Assembly: GCF_025717005.1 (NCBI RefSeq)
Contig: NZ_JAOVZU010000003.1
Coordinates: forward strand, 372,844-436,843
Direction of reading: 5' to 3'
Length of the DNA stretch: 64,000 nt
Source: Actinotalea endophytica
GTDB taxonomy: Bacteria > Actinomycetota > Actinomycetes > Actinomycetales > Cellulomonadaceae
Part shown: in pieces, positions 57,049-64,000 of the stretch
Layout of the letters: every line of letters begins with the position of its first letter
Numbering within the stretch: position 1 is the stretch's first letter
Made by a program: the position numbers and the translations under genes
Notes under the pieces: model-generated
What the model was told of the DNA's origin: nothing
The model's input: only the letters and a program-made list of their open reading frames with translations
The model's database searches: none

Positions 57049-57258
57049 TCAGGTGGTCTTGCGCGTCGCGCGCTGCAGGACGGTGTCGATCGGCAGCGCC
57101 TGCCAGCCGCCGTCGTGCTCGGTCAGCCACTGGCGGTTCTCGCAGGCCTGGCACGACACGAACAGGACGTCCGTGCCGTCGGTGAGGACCATCGGCAGAC
57201 GCGTCAACGAGGCCGACCCGCAGGTCGGACAGCGGTCCGGGCTCGGCTCCCCGGTCAC
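57049..57258 (-). CDS. Small zinc-ribbon protein
   Basis: 69 residues with CPTC (10-13) and CQAC (36-39), a two-knuckle zinc ribbon, and a C-terminal helix. Found next to DUF3499 in actinobacteria; function unknown. GTGA overlap with DUF3499 indicates coupling. Confidence 0.78.
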   Translation of the reverse strand: MTGEPSPDRCPTCGSASLTRLPMVLTDGTDVLFVSCQACENRQWLTEHDGGWQALPIDTVLQRATRKTT

Positions 57259-57608
57259 GATCCGCCCTCGCCGCGCAGCACCCGCAGGTGGCCGCGCCTC
57301 GGGGCGTCCGGCTGGATCGCGGGGGCCTCCTCGCGCGGCCGGCCCGCTTCCCGGACCGCGTCGGCGAGGGCGAGCAGGTCGTCGGGGGTCGGCCCGGTCG
57401 GCACGAACTCCGGGGCGACCCGGACCACCTCCCACCCGCGCGGGGCGGTCAGCCTCGTCGCGTGCTCGGCACACAGGTCGTACGAGTGCGGCTCGGCGAG
57501 CTGGGCGAGAGGGCCGAGCACGGCTGTGGAGTCGGCGTAGACGTAGGTGAGGGTCGCGACCGCAGGACGACCGCACGCGCTGCGCGTGCACTGGCGTCCG
57601 GATCTCAC
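57255..57608 (-). CDS. DUF3499-family protein
   Basis: 117 residues. RSGRQCTRSACGRPAVATLT (CxxxxC, about 6-12) and YDLCAEHATRLTAPRGW (CxxH, about 48) suggest a zinc-binding fold; the C-terminus is charged. DUF3499 is an actinobacterial signature family beside manB and whiB2 (mycobacterial Rv3258c). TACCCT-N6-GTG places it among the leaderless genes. First gene of the run to the zinc ribbon and, after 74 bp, manB. Confidence 0.88.
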   Translation of the reverse strand: MRSGRQCTRSACGRPAVATLTYVYADSTAVLGPLAQLAEPHSYDLCAEHATRLTAPRGWEVVRVAPEFVPTGPTPDDLLALADAVREAGRPREEAPAIQPDAPRRGHLRVLRGEGGS

Positions 57609-57614
57609 CCCATG

Positions 57615-57620
57615 AGGGTA
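57615..57620 (-). promoter_or_regulatory. -10 hexamer TACCCT of the DUF3499 gene
   Basis: TACCCT on the minus strand, six bases, GTG at 57608. Confidence 0.65.
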
Positions 57621-57664
57621 CCCGGCGCGGACGACCGCTCCGGTGCAGCCCACGCCGAGCGACG

Positions 57665-57670
57665 TAGGCT
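57665..57670 (+). promoter_or_regulatory. -10 hexamer TAGGCT of the zincin-like gene
   Basis: TAGGCT, six bases, GTG at 57677. Confidence 0.65.
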
Positions 57671-57676
57671 GGCGCG

Positions 57677-58108
57677 GTGAGGATCCACCGTCGGCCGGCG
57701 CCGGTCCGCCGCCGCGACCGCCGTGGACGCGGCCCGCGCGGTCTGCTGCTGCCGCCCGACCTGCCTGCGCACCGCACCCGTGCCGAACGGTTCGACGACG
57801 CGGTGCTCGACTCGGTGGAACGGCTCGAACGGCGCTGGGCGCGCCAGCTCGAGGGCACCGAGTTCGCGGTCGAAGAGGTGCCGCCGTCCCGGCCCGCGCC
57901 GTGGGAGCACGGCGGTGTGCCCCTGGGCCGGTACTTCCCCGCCGACGCGGGTCTGCCGGCCCGGATCGTGGTGTACCGCCGGCCGGTCGAGAGCCGCGCG
58001 GTCGACGAGGCCGACCTCGCCGTGCTGGTGCACGACGTCGTCGTCGAGCAGGTCGCTCACCTGCTCGCCCGCTCCCCCGACGAGATCGACCCCGGCTACC
58101 GGATGTGA
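57677..58108 (+). CDS. Metallopeptidase-like (zincin-fold) protein with altered active site
   Basis: 143 residues. An Arg-rich N-terminus and a minimal zincin domain (DUF1025-type; mycobacterial Rv3259). The place of the HExxH motif reads VVEQVAHLL, so the first metal His is Val; the Glu and second His remain (EQVAH). Proteolysis is therefore doubtful. It diverges from DUF3499 and converges on DUF5719 with 3 bp between stops. Confidence 0.82.
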   Translation: MRIHRRPAPVRRRDRRGRGPRGLLLPPDLPAHRTRAERFDDAVLDSVERLERRWARQLEGTEFAVEEVPPSRPAPWEHGGVPLGRYFPADAGLPARIVVYRRPVESRAVDEADLAVLVHDVVVEQVAHLLARSPDEIDPGYRM

Positions 58109-58111
58109 CCC

Positions 58112-59647
58112 TCAGTCCAGCCGCACCTCGACCGCGTCGCGCGGCTCACGGGGCGCGACCGGGCTGAGCACGCCGACGAGGGGCCCGGCGGGATCCGGCA
58201 CCTCGAGCACCGCAGCCCAGGACACCCCCTCCCCCCGCAGGACCACGCCGGCGACCGAGGCGCCGTCCGGCACGTCGAGGTCGGCGGGAACCAGCGCGAG
58301 CGCGCTGCCTGCCGCGACGTCCACGACGGACGTGGCGACCGCCGAACCCGAGTCGTCGAGCACCGTGATCTCGGCCGGCTGGGCCTGGTCGCCCGGGTTG
58401 GCCAGCGACAGCTCCCAGGACGCGCCCGAGGGCAGCGCGAGCGGCGACGCGGCCGGGTCCACGGCCGCCGCCCAGGCCCGGTCGAGCGGCAGGCCGGTGT
58501 TGACCTCGGCGGCGCCGACACCGCTGCCGCGCGTGATCATCGCGCCGGCCACCACCGGGACGTCGGCGTCCACGACGATCGTCCAGGTGCCCTCGGCGAG
58601 GCCGTCCAGCGGCACGTCCAGCACCGCTCCGGCGTCCAGCTCGAGGTCCGTGGCGCCGGGCAGGTCGACCTCACCGTCGGGGCCGAGCACCCGGACGTGG
58701 GCGGTCCCGGACTCCGCGGGGGCGAGCAACCGCAGCATGCCGGGGTCGGCGCCGTCCGCGTCCGTCCCGGCCACCGCGACGCCGGGGACCACCTGCTCCA
58801 GGGCGGGCGCGGACCCCGGCACCACGTCGTCGACCCCGGCCGGGGTGAGCCCTCGGAGCTCGGAGTCCTGCAGGTACGCGGCGACCGCGCCCCCGGACGC
58901 CGTCACGTGCACCACCAGGCGCGGTTGCTCGGCCGCCGTGCCCTCGAGCAGCACGGCGCGCTCGGCGCCGGGCGGGACGAGGTACTCCGCCGCCCCGGTG
59001 AGGTCGATCGGGCCCGCGGCGCCCCACAGCTCGATGGTCACCTGAGCCGCCGTACGACCCGGGTTCGCCAGCACCAGCCGCGCGCTCGACCCGAGCGTCG
59101 TGGCCCCGCCGACCAGCCAGGCCTCGGTGCTCGCCGGTCGGCAGGACGCCGCGACCAGCCCCCGCAGGTCACCCGCCGTGGTCGTGACGGCGACGCTGCC
59201 GGCCAACCAGGCCGGACCGCCGTCGGAAGCGTCGGCGTGGACCACGGTGCCGGCGTCGACCGGCGAGACGGCGGTCGCCCCGCCGCCTGCCGCCGGGACC
59301 ACGTCGGCGACCGCGGTGCCATCGGCGAGCGAACGGACCTGGGCCTCGACCGCGGTCGCCTGCGGTCGGTCGACGCTCAGCGCGACGAGGCCGGTGACCG
59401 CGTCGACAGGCGCCGGGTCGAACTGCGGGTCGTAGGCCACGTCGTCGCCCGCCTCGGGCTCGGTGGGCAGCCGCGCGGTGCCGGGGCACACCAGATCCGT
59501 CGGGGCGGCCGGCACCGCGACGGCGAGCGGCTCGGTCGCCGCGGTCGGCAGCGGGCCCCACCCGGGCAGCACGAGGAGCCCGGCGACCAGGCCGACGCTC
59601 AGCAGCGCGCCGGCGAACCTGATCAGCACGGAGCCGAGGCGTCTCAT
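58112..59647 (-). CDS. DUF5719-family secreted/anchored protein
   Basis: 511 residues. An N-terminal signal anchor (about 5-33, FAGALLSVGLVAGLLVLPGW) and several beta-sandwich-like repeats rich in Val/Ala/Gly (ARLVLANPGRTAAQVTIELWG, WELSLANPGDQAQPAEITVLD show a repeating motif). DUF5719 is actinobacterial and accompanies the adjacent giant glycosyltransferase. ATGA overlap with that gene implies joint action in the envelope. Confidence 0.88.
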   Translation of the reverse strand: MRRLGSVLIRFAGALLSVGLVAGLLVLPGWGPLPTAATEPLAVAVPAAPTDLVCPGTARLPTEPEAGDDVAYDPQFDPAPVDAVTGLVALSVDRPQATAVEAQVRSLADGTAVADVVPAAGGGATAVSPVDAGTVVHADASDGGPAWLAGSVAVTTTAGDLRGLVAASCRPASTEAWLVGGATTLGSSARLVLANPGRTAAQVTIELWGAAGPIDLTGAAEYLVPPGAERAVLLEGTAAEQPRLVVHVTASGGAVAAYLQDSELRGLTPAGVDDVVPGSAPALEQVVPGVAVAGTDADGADPGMLRLLAPAESGTAHVRVLGPDGEVDLPGATDLELDAGAVLDVPLDGLAEGTWTIVVDADVPVVAGAMITRGSGVGAAEVNTGLPLDRAWAAAVDPAASPLALPSGASWELSLANPGDQAQPAEITVLDDSGSAVATSVVDVAAGSALALVPADLDVPDGASVAGVVLRGEGVSWAAVLEVPDPAGPLVGVLSPVAPREPRDAVEVRLD

Positions 59648-62600
59648 CGCGTCCTCCTGCGGCGGGTCGGGACGGCGAGCAGCACCGTGGCACCGAGCAC
59701 GACGAGCTGCACGAGCAGCCACACGTGCTGACCGGTCTCCTCGTGGCGGACGACGAGCCGTCCGCTGTCGCCGCCCAGCTCGAACGCCTGGCGCCACCCG
59801 GTCTCCACCGAGCGCAGCGGTACGCCGTCGAGCCAGGCGTGCCACCCAGGGTCGGCACGTTCGGCCAGCACCAGGAGCCGGTCCGACGGCCCGGCGTCGA
59901 GCTCGGTCGCGATCCGCCCGTCGCTCGAGGCGACCGGTTCCAGGACCTCACCGAACTGCTCCGCCGAACCGCGCACCACGCGGGCCCACGCCACGGTCCG
60001 GTCGTCGCTCGCGACCCGCCAGATCACACCGGCCTCGGTCTCGGTCACCCGCTCGAGCCCGTCGGTCGCGTCGAGCAGACCGACCAGCTCGGCCCGCGCC
60101 GGGTCCTGCGAGGGCGGGACGAGCACGGCACCCACCGCGAGGTCGGCCAGCTGGTCGGCGACCCCTTGCGCGCCGACCGTGAGCCCGGCGGCGGCATCGG
60201 CGAGCTCGGTCTCGGCGTCGTCCGGCGCGGCAGGCTCCGGGGCGAGCGGGTCGCCGGTGACCGCGGTGCCCGTGACCGCTCGCGAGGTGTCGATCAGCTG
60301 GACGCCGTCGCCGCGCAGCAGCGTGACGTGCAGCTCGGAACCGCTCGGGACGAGCTCGAGGACGCGTGCGGCATCGTCCGAGGCCTGCAGCTGCAGCCCG
60401 ACCGCGGGCACGACGGCGGTGTCGCTCACCTCGAGCGCGCTCGGGTGCGACGCGCGTACGACCCACGTGCCGAGGAGGGCGACCGGAGCGGCCAGCGCGA
60501 GCGCCGCGAGCAGGCCCGCGCCGACGTGCCGCCAGCCGAAGGCCACCCTGGTCAGCGCCTGGCGCAAGCGCCCGACGCCGACCAGCGCCGCGACGAGCAG
60601 CCCCGCGAGCACCGTGCTGACCGCACCACCCGTCCAGGTCGGCCCGAGCAGGCCGTCGCCCAGGACGACGCCCAGGTGACCCAGGCCGATCGCCGTGGCG
60701 AGGCCGAGGGCCGCGACCAGCCAACCGAGCCGGACCGCCCGCACCGCCGGCGGTCGGATCGCGAGGGAGAGCACCGCCACGACCGCGAGGACCGCACCGG
60801 GGAGCAGGGCGACCCACAGGGGCACGGTGTCGACCGGGACCGGCCAGCCCAGCGCCTGCTGCCACGCGACGGCGGGGGCGGCGGGTACCGCGAGGCCGGG
60901 GGCGGCGACCAGGGCGCGCCAGCGCTGCGGGTCGACGGCGACCCACACCAGCAGCGGCCCGCTCAGCACCAGCGGCGGGACCGCGACCCACCACAGCCGG
61001 CGTCGCGGGCGCAGCACCGCCACGGCGACCAGGGCGACGAGGAGCACGGGCAGCAGGGCGGGGGTGCCCGCGGTCGCCACGCAGGCAGCGAGTCCGGCGC
61101 CGGCAGCGGCCGCGAACGAGGGCTCGGCGGTCTCGACCGGCTGCGGTGCCGGCCGCTCGGCCGTCCCGTCGCTGCGAGGACCGGCCTGCACCAGCGCGGT
61201 CTCGGCGGTCTCTGCGGCCTCGTCGGGCGCGTCGCCCGTCCGCGGTTCGTCGTCCGCGCCGCCGTCGGTGTCGTCCCGGCTGACGTGCTGCGCGCCGACC
61301 AGGCCGGAGGCCACGGCGTCGACCCGCGCGACCCCGACCGCACGGGCCACCCCGAGGAGCACCCAGGGCAGCGCGACGTGGGTGAGCAGGCCGCCGAGCC
61401 GAACCTGGTCGAGCCCGACCAGCAGCGCCGGTGCGGCCGTCCAGGTGGCGGCGGCCCACAGGCGCACCACGACCGATCGCGTCGCGGCGCCGGCCGCGAA
61501 CCACGCCCCGACCCCCGCGAGCACCCAGGCCCCGAGCACGACGAGCGCGGACGCCCCGCCGATCGTCCCGAGCAGCGCCGTCGCCGGGGCGAGCACGGTC
61601 AGCAGCGGGTCCGGGGCGGCGGGGTGTCCCAGGTCGGCCTGCACCCACCAGGACCCGATCGCCGACCACACCTCACCCGGCCCGGCGTCGCCGAACGCGA
61701 GCGTCCCGCCGCTCAGGCGTGCGCCGGACAGGACCGCGCCGATCGCCGAACCCACCGTGAGGACCGTGAGCGCGATCCCGGCCAGCACGACCACGGCCAG
61801 CCCGGCACGCCGCCGGGTGCGCAGCGCGGCGAGCTCGCGCAGCTCGAGCTCGCTCGGCGCGTTGCGGGTGCGTCGCGCCTCCGCCGCGGCGAGCCGGCGG
61901 TCGCGAACCTGCCGCAGCACGCTGCGGGTGTCGCGCTGCAGCGGCCGCAGGGCGGACCGGCGCTGCACGGCCACGCGCGCCGCACGACGTCGCGCGACGA
62001 GGACGCGCCCGGGCCGGGCGAGAACCACCCACGGCGCGAGGAGCTCGGCCAGCACCAGGTGCGGCTCCTTGGTCGTCAGCCGCATCCCGGCTCGGACCAG
62101 GGACGACCCCAGCGCCAGCAGCGCCACGACCGGGACCAGCAGCGCGGGGACGCCCACGAGCTGCTGGTGCAGGAAGGCCTCGCGCCGGGCCTGCACGCTG
62201 CGCCGCGCGTCCCAGCCGGGCCGGACCGCAGCGCCACGGAGGCTGGCCTGCGCGTGCCGGACCTCGGCACGGGGCACCACGACGACCCGGTGCCCCGCGA
62301 GCCGGGCACGCCGGCACAGGTCGAGCCCGTCGCCGTAGGGGCCGAGCGCGCGGTCGGGTCCACCGAGCACGTCCCACACGTCGCGACGCACGAGGGCACC
62401 CGCCAGCCCCACGGCGAGCACGTCCTCGCGACCGTCGTGCTGACCCTGGTCGACCTCGTGGTCGTCCAGACCGGTCATCCGTCGCCCGAACCGGGACGTC
62501 GACAGACCGACCTGGATCAGACGCGCCGGGTCGTCCCAGTCGACCTGCTTGCACCCCGCGACCGCGACCGACGGGGCGATCTCGACGGCGCGCAGCAGGC

Positions 62601-62937
62601 GACCGAGCGCCTCCGGGCGGGGCGCGGAGTCGTCGTGCAGGAGCCACAGCCATCCGGCGTCCAGGTCGACGGCGGCGAGCGCCCGGCGCACCGCCTCGCC
62701 GAACGTCCGGGCGCCGGGTGCGTCGACGACCGTGGGACGCCGTCCCTCGGGCCATGCGTCGACCACGGCGTCGGTGACGGCGTCCGGCGTCCCGGCCACG
62801 TCCACCACGAGGACGGACTCGGGTGCGCGATCCTGCGCGGCGAGGGCGGTGAGGGTCTCCGCCAGGAAGCCCGTGACGCCGTGCGTCACGACGACCGCCG
62901 CCGCCGTCAGAGCGGCGGGGTCACGGCTTGCTGTCAT
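59644..62937 (-). CDS. Giant GT2-family glycosyltransferase with multi-span membrane domain
   Basis: 1097 residues. An N-terminal GT-A domain (about 10-240): VVVTHGVTGFLAETLTAL, LWLLHDDSAP (metal-binding acidic motif) and GPYGDGLDLCRRARLAGH. The rest has about 12-14 membrane helices and a C-terminal extracytoplasmic domain (about 850-1060), resembling polyprenyl-linked mannosyl/arabinosyl transferase layouts. It likely adds sugars to a lipid-linked or wall polymer, perhaps using the mannose route of manB. The ATG at 62937 has GGGAG 6 nt upstream. Confidence 0.88.
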   Translation of the reverse strand: MTASRDPAALTAAAVVVTHGVTGFLAETLTALAAQDRAPESVLVVDVAGTPDAVTDAVVDAWPEGRRPTVVDAPGARTFGEAVRRALAAVDLDAGWLWLLHDDSAPRPEALGRLLRAVEIAPSVAVAGCKQVDWDDPARLIQVGLSTSRFGRRMTGLDDHEVDQGQHDGREDVLAVGLAGALVRRDVWDVLGGPDRALGPYGDGLDLCRRARLAGHRVVVVPRAEVRHAQASLRGAAVRPGWDARRSVQARREAFLHQQLVGVPALLVPVVALLALGSSLVRAGMRLTTKEPHLVLAELLAPWVVLARPGRVLVARRRAARVAVQRRSALRPLQRDTRSVLRQVRDRRLAAAEARRTRNAPSELELRELAALRTRRRAGLAVVVLAGIALTVLTVGSAIGAVLSGARLSGGTLAFGDAGPGEVWSAIGSWWVQADLGHPAAPDPLLTVLAPATALLGTIGGASALVVLGAWVLAGVGAWFAAGAATRSVVVRLWAAATWTAAPALLVGLDQVRLGGLLTHVALPWVLLGVARAVGVARVDAVASGLVGAQHVSRDDTDGGADDEPRTGDAPDEAAETAETALVQAGPRSDGTAERPAPQPVETAEPSFAAAAGAGLAACVATAGTPALLPVLLVALVAVAVLRPRRRLWWVAVPPLVLSGPLLVWVAVDPQRWRALVAAPGLAVPAAPAVAWQQALGWPVPVDTVPLWVALLPGAVLAVVAVLSLAIRPPAVRAVRLGWLVAALGLATAIGLGHLGVVLGDGLLGPTWTGGAVSTVLAGLLVAALVGVGRLRQALTRVAFGWRHVGAGLLAALALAAPVALLGTWVVRASHPSALEVSDTAVVPAVGLQLQASDDAARVLELVPSGSELHVTLLRGDGVQLIDTSRAVTGTAVTGDPLAPEPAAPDDAETELADAAAGLTVGAQGVADQLADLAVGAVLVPPSQDPARAELVGLLDATDGLERVTETEAGVIWRVASDDRTVAWARVVRGSAEQFGEVLEPVASSDGRIATELDAGPSDRLLVLAERADPGWHAWLDGVPLRSVETGWRQAFELGGDSGRLVVRHEETGQHVWLLVQLVVLGATVLLAVPTRRRRTR

Positions 62938-62951
62938 GGCGGCTCCCGCAC

Positions 62952-62978
62952 CCGTGGCCGCCGTCGTGGCCACGGCGG
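62952..62978 (-). terminator. Competing hairpins between whiB and the GT2 gene
   Basis: Two mutually exclusive stems: CCGTGGCC/GGCCACGG (8 bp, 62952-62975) and CCGCCGT/ACGGCGG (7 bp, 62958-62978), just before the GT2 Shine-Dalgarno. They could act as terminator/attenuator of the whiB transcript. Confidence 0.45.
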
Positions 62979-62990
62979 ACGCGACGGTGG

Positions 62991-63314
62991 TCAGACCACC
63001 CGCCGCTTCAGCTTGCGCCGCTCACGCTCGGACAGGCCGCCCCAGATCCCGAACCGCTCGTCGTTGGCGAGCGCGTACTCCAGGCACTCGGCTCGTACCT
63101 CGCACCCGGTGCACACCTTCTTGGCCTCGCGCGTCGATCCGCCCTTCTCCGGGAAGAATGCCTCGGGGTCGGTCTGGGCGCAGAGGGCACGCTCCTGCCA
63201 GCTGAGCGCGGTCTCGTCCAGTGCGTCATCGCCGAACAGGGGCAGTACCGGCGCGACAGCGGGTCGGTTCAGGTCACTGGGGAAGGGTGCGTCGTCATCG
63301 AGCACGTTCCACAT
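62991..63314 (-). CDS. whiB: WhiB-family iron-sulfur regulator (WhiB2/WhmD type)
   Basis: 107 residues. Four cluster cysteines (Cys45, Cys68, Cys71, Cys77), the GIWGG turn (89-93) and a basic C-terminal RERRKLKRRVV tail. WhiB2/WhiB of sporulating species controls septation; neighbourhood with manB-DUF3499 supports the WhiB2 type. A [4Fe-4S] cluster and binding to the primary sigma factor are known for the family. A clear housekeeping-type promoter precedes it. Confidence 0.95.
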   Translation of the reverse strand: MWNVLDDDAPFPSDLNRPAVAPVLPLFGDDALDETALSWQERALCAQTDPEAFFPEKGGSTREAKKVCTGCEVRAECLEYALANDERFGIWGGLSERERRKLKRRVV

Positions 63315-63371
63315 GTGTCCAGCCTTCCTGCAGGGTGCGCCGCGGCTGCGGCACGGAACACCATGAGTGGA

Positions 63372-63400
63372 ATTACACGCGTGTCATCCGTCACAGTCAA
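63372..63400 (-). promoter_or_regulatory. Sigma70-type promoter of whiB
   Basis: On the minus strand TTGACT (63395-63400), exactly 17 bp, TGTAAT (63372-63377). Nearly consensus, with a transcript start about 50 nt before the whiB ATG. The strongest canonical promoter in the window. Confidence 0.8.
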
Positions 63401-63459
63401 GCCCGACCGTGCTAAAGGGGACGAATCCGGCAGGTCCGACCGGGTGAATTCCGCCCGAT

Positions 63460-63465
63460 ACCCTG
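63460..63465 (+). promoter_or_regulatory. -10 hexamer TACCCT of the TIGR03089-like gene
   Basis: TACCCT, six bases, GTG at 63472; no Shine-Dalgarno. Confidence 0.6.
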
Positions 63466-63471
63466 TGCGCG

Positions 63472-64000
63472 TGACCGACCTGCCCGCGCTGCTCAGTCGC
63501 CTCGGTGGCCATGGGCGGCCGAGGCTCACCTGGTACTGCGAGGACGAGCGGGTCGAGCTGTCCCGCCACGTCCTGGACAACTGGGTGACCAAGACCACGC
63601 ATCTGCTGGTCGACGAGCTCGACGTCACCCCGGGCCGCCGGGTGGTCGTGGACCTGCCGGTGCACTGGCGCGCGATCGTCTGGTCGCTGGCCGCGCTGCG
63701 GGCCGGCGCCGTGCTCGAGCCCGCGCCCGACGCCGTCGTCGTCACCGACGACCCCGAGCGCTGGCCCCGGACGGCCGACCTGGTGGTCGTGGCACTGCCC
63801 GCGCTCGCCCGCACGGCCGGGTCCGTGCCGCCCGGTGCGGTCGACGCGAACGCCGCCGTGATGACCTACCCCGACCGACCCGGCGCGTGGCCGCCGGTCC
63901 CGTCGGACGCCCCGGCGTTCGGTGCTGTGCGGCACGGCGACCTGGTCGACTGGGGGGGGGGGAGCGCCCCCCCGCCCCCCCGGGCGGCGGGGCGGTGCGC
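63472..64000 (+). CDS. TIGR03089-like protein, 3' end cut by the window
   Basis: About 176 residues are visible from the GTG at 63472 (MTDLPALLSRLGGHGRPRLT onward). The N-terminal part of an acyl-CoA-synthetase/AMP-binding-like fold: a WYCEDERVELS segment, RRVVVDLPVHWRAIVWSLAAL and GDLVDW. This matches an actinobacterial family annotated TIGR03089, normally about 240-250 residues and found next to whiB2. The final ~50 bp contain long G and C runs (an 11-G run at 63952-63962) that look like low-quality contig end, so the last ~17 codons are unreliable. Confidence 0.75.

Noticed and set aside
59725..63366. A 1213-codon plus-strand frame opposite GT2/whiB
   Set aside because: Antisense shadow of the GT2 gene; composition is that of complementary high-GC codons.

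Overview
This 64 kb window comes from a high-GC actinobacterium. The gene set is actinobacterial throughout: BldC, WhiB2-type WhiB, SigR/RsrA, MtrAB-LpqB, a Kgd-type fused 2-oxoglutarate enzyme, the 24-residue ribosomal protein bL37, DUF3499, DUF5719 and a TIGR03089-type protein. AdhE, two M15 peptidases and the overall style point to Micrococcales, most likely Cellulomonadaceae. That placement is inference, not a database result. No tRNA, rRNA, transposase, integrase, phage gene or CRISPR array is visible. It reads as ordinary core chromosome, and most annotated genes run end to end with 4-bp stop/start overlaps.

Layout. 1-4000: the 3' part of a TPR-like diguanylate cyclase, bldC, a PatB-type PLP enzyme, and an Hsp20 gene under two overlapping HrcA/CIRCE-like operators. 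4000-10000: adhE with a strong terminator followed by a 16-bp tandem repeat, a coiled lipoprotein, an aldose epimerase, a small membrane protein and a VanY-type peptidase. 10200-16300: two CorC/HlyC-type CBS membrane proteins divergent from a two-component system and an ABC exporter. 16500-24600: kgd, a GlxA-type regulator divergent from a 50-residue membrane protein, a GDSL-fold protein without its catalytic residues, an orphan pilT, bL37, and sigR-rsrA with a SigR-type autoregulatory promoter. 24800-34900: a DoxX-like protein, aroA, rsgA, hisN, a CpaE-like/SAF-domain pair, dinB behind a perfect LexA box, and a LysM/Rv3235-like pair. 34900-45800: secA, a drug/metabolite-type permease with an AlkZ-like glycosylase, hpf, comF and lpqB-mtrB-mtrA. 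45900-53500: a repeat-rich GPDPase-membrane-domain protein, DUF4129, DUF4350, MoxR, DUF58, SpoIIM and RDD (the moxR2-type cluster). 53500-64000: an M15 lipoprotein, CDF transporter, Trm112-like protein, manB, a zinc ribbon, DUF3499, a zincin-like protein, DUF5719, a giant GT2 membrane protein, whiB and a truncated TIGR03089-type gene.

The 16-64 kb part resembles, in gene content, the conserved mycobacterial sigH-aroA-rsgA ... secA-hpf-comF-lpqB-mtrBA ... manB-DUF3499-whiB2 neighbourhood (around Rv3220-Rv3265), with a moxR2-type cluster inserted next to mtrA. The genes serve envelope building (mtrAB-lpqB, manB, GT2, DUF5719, whiB, M15 peptidases), stress response (SigR, HrcA, LexA, Hpf) and central metabolism (Kgd, AdhE, AroA, HisN).

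The clearest cross-cutting signal is a repeated arrangement of a (T/C)ANNNT hexamer ending 6-7 nt before an ATG/GTG start with no Shine-Dalgarno, the signature of leaderless transcription, seen at about 17 genes. I found no clearly new multi-gene system. The best leads are the GlxA-type operator/small membrane protein module, the overlapping CIRCE pair, the Walker-A-variant CpaE-like/SAF pair, the degenerate GDSL protein, the hpf leader, and the QPQYG-repeat membrane protein.
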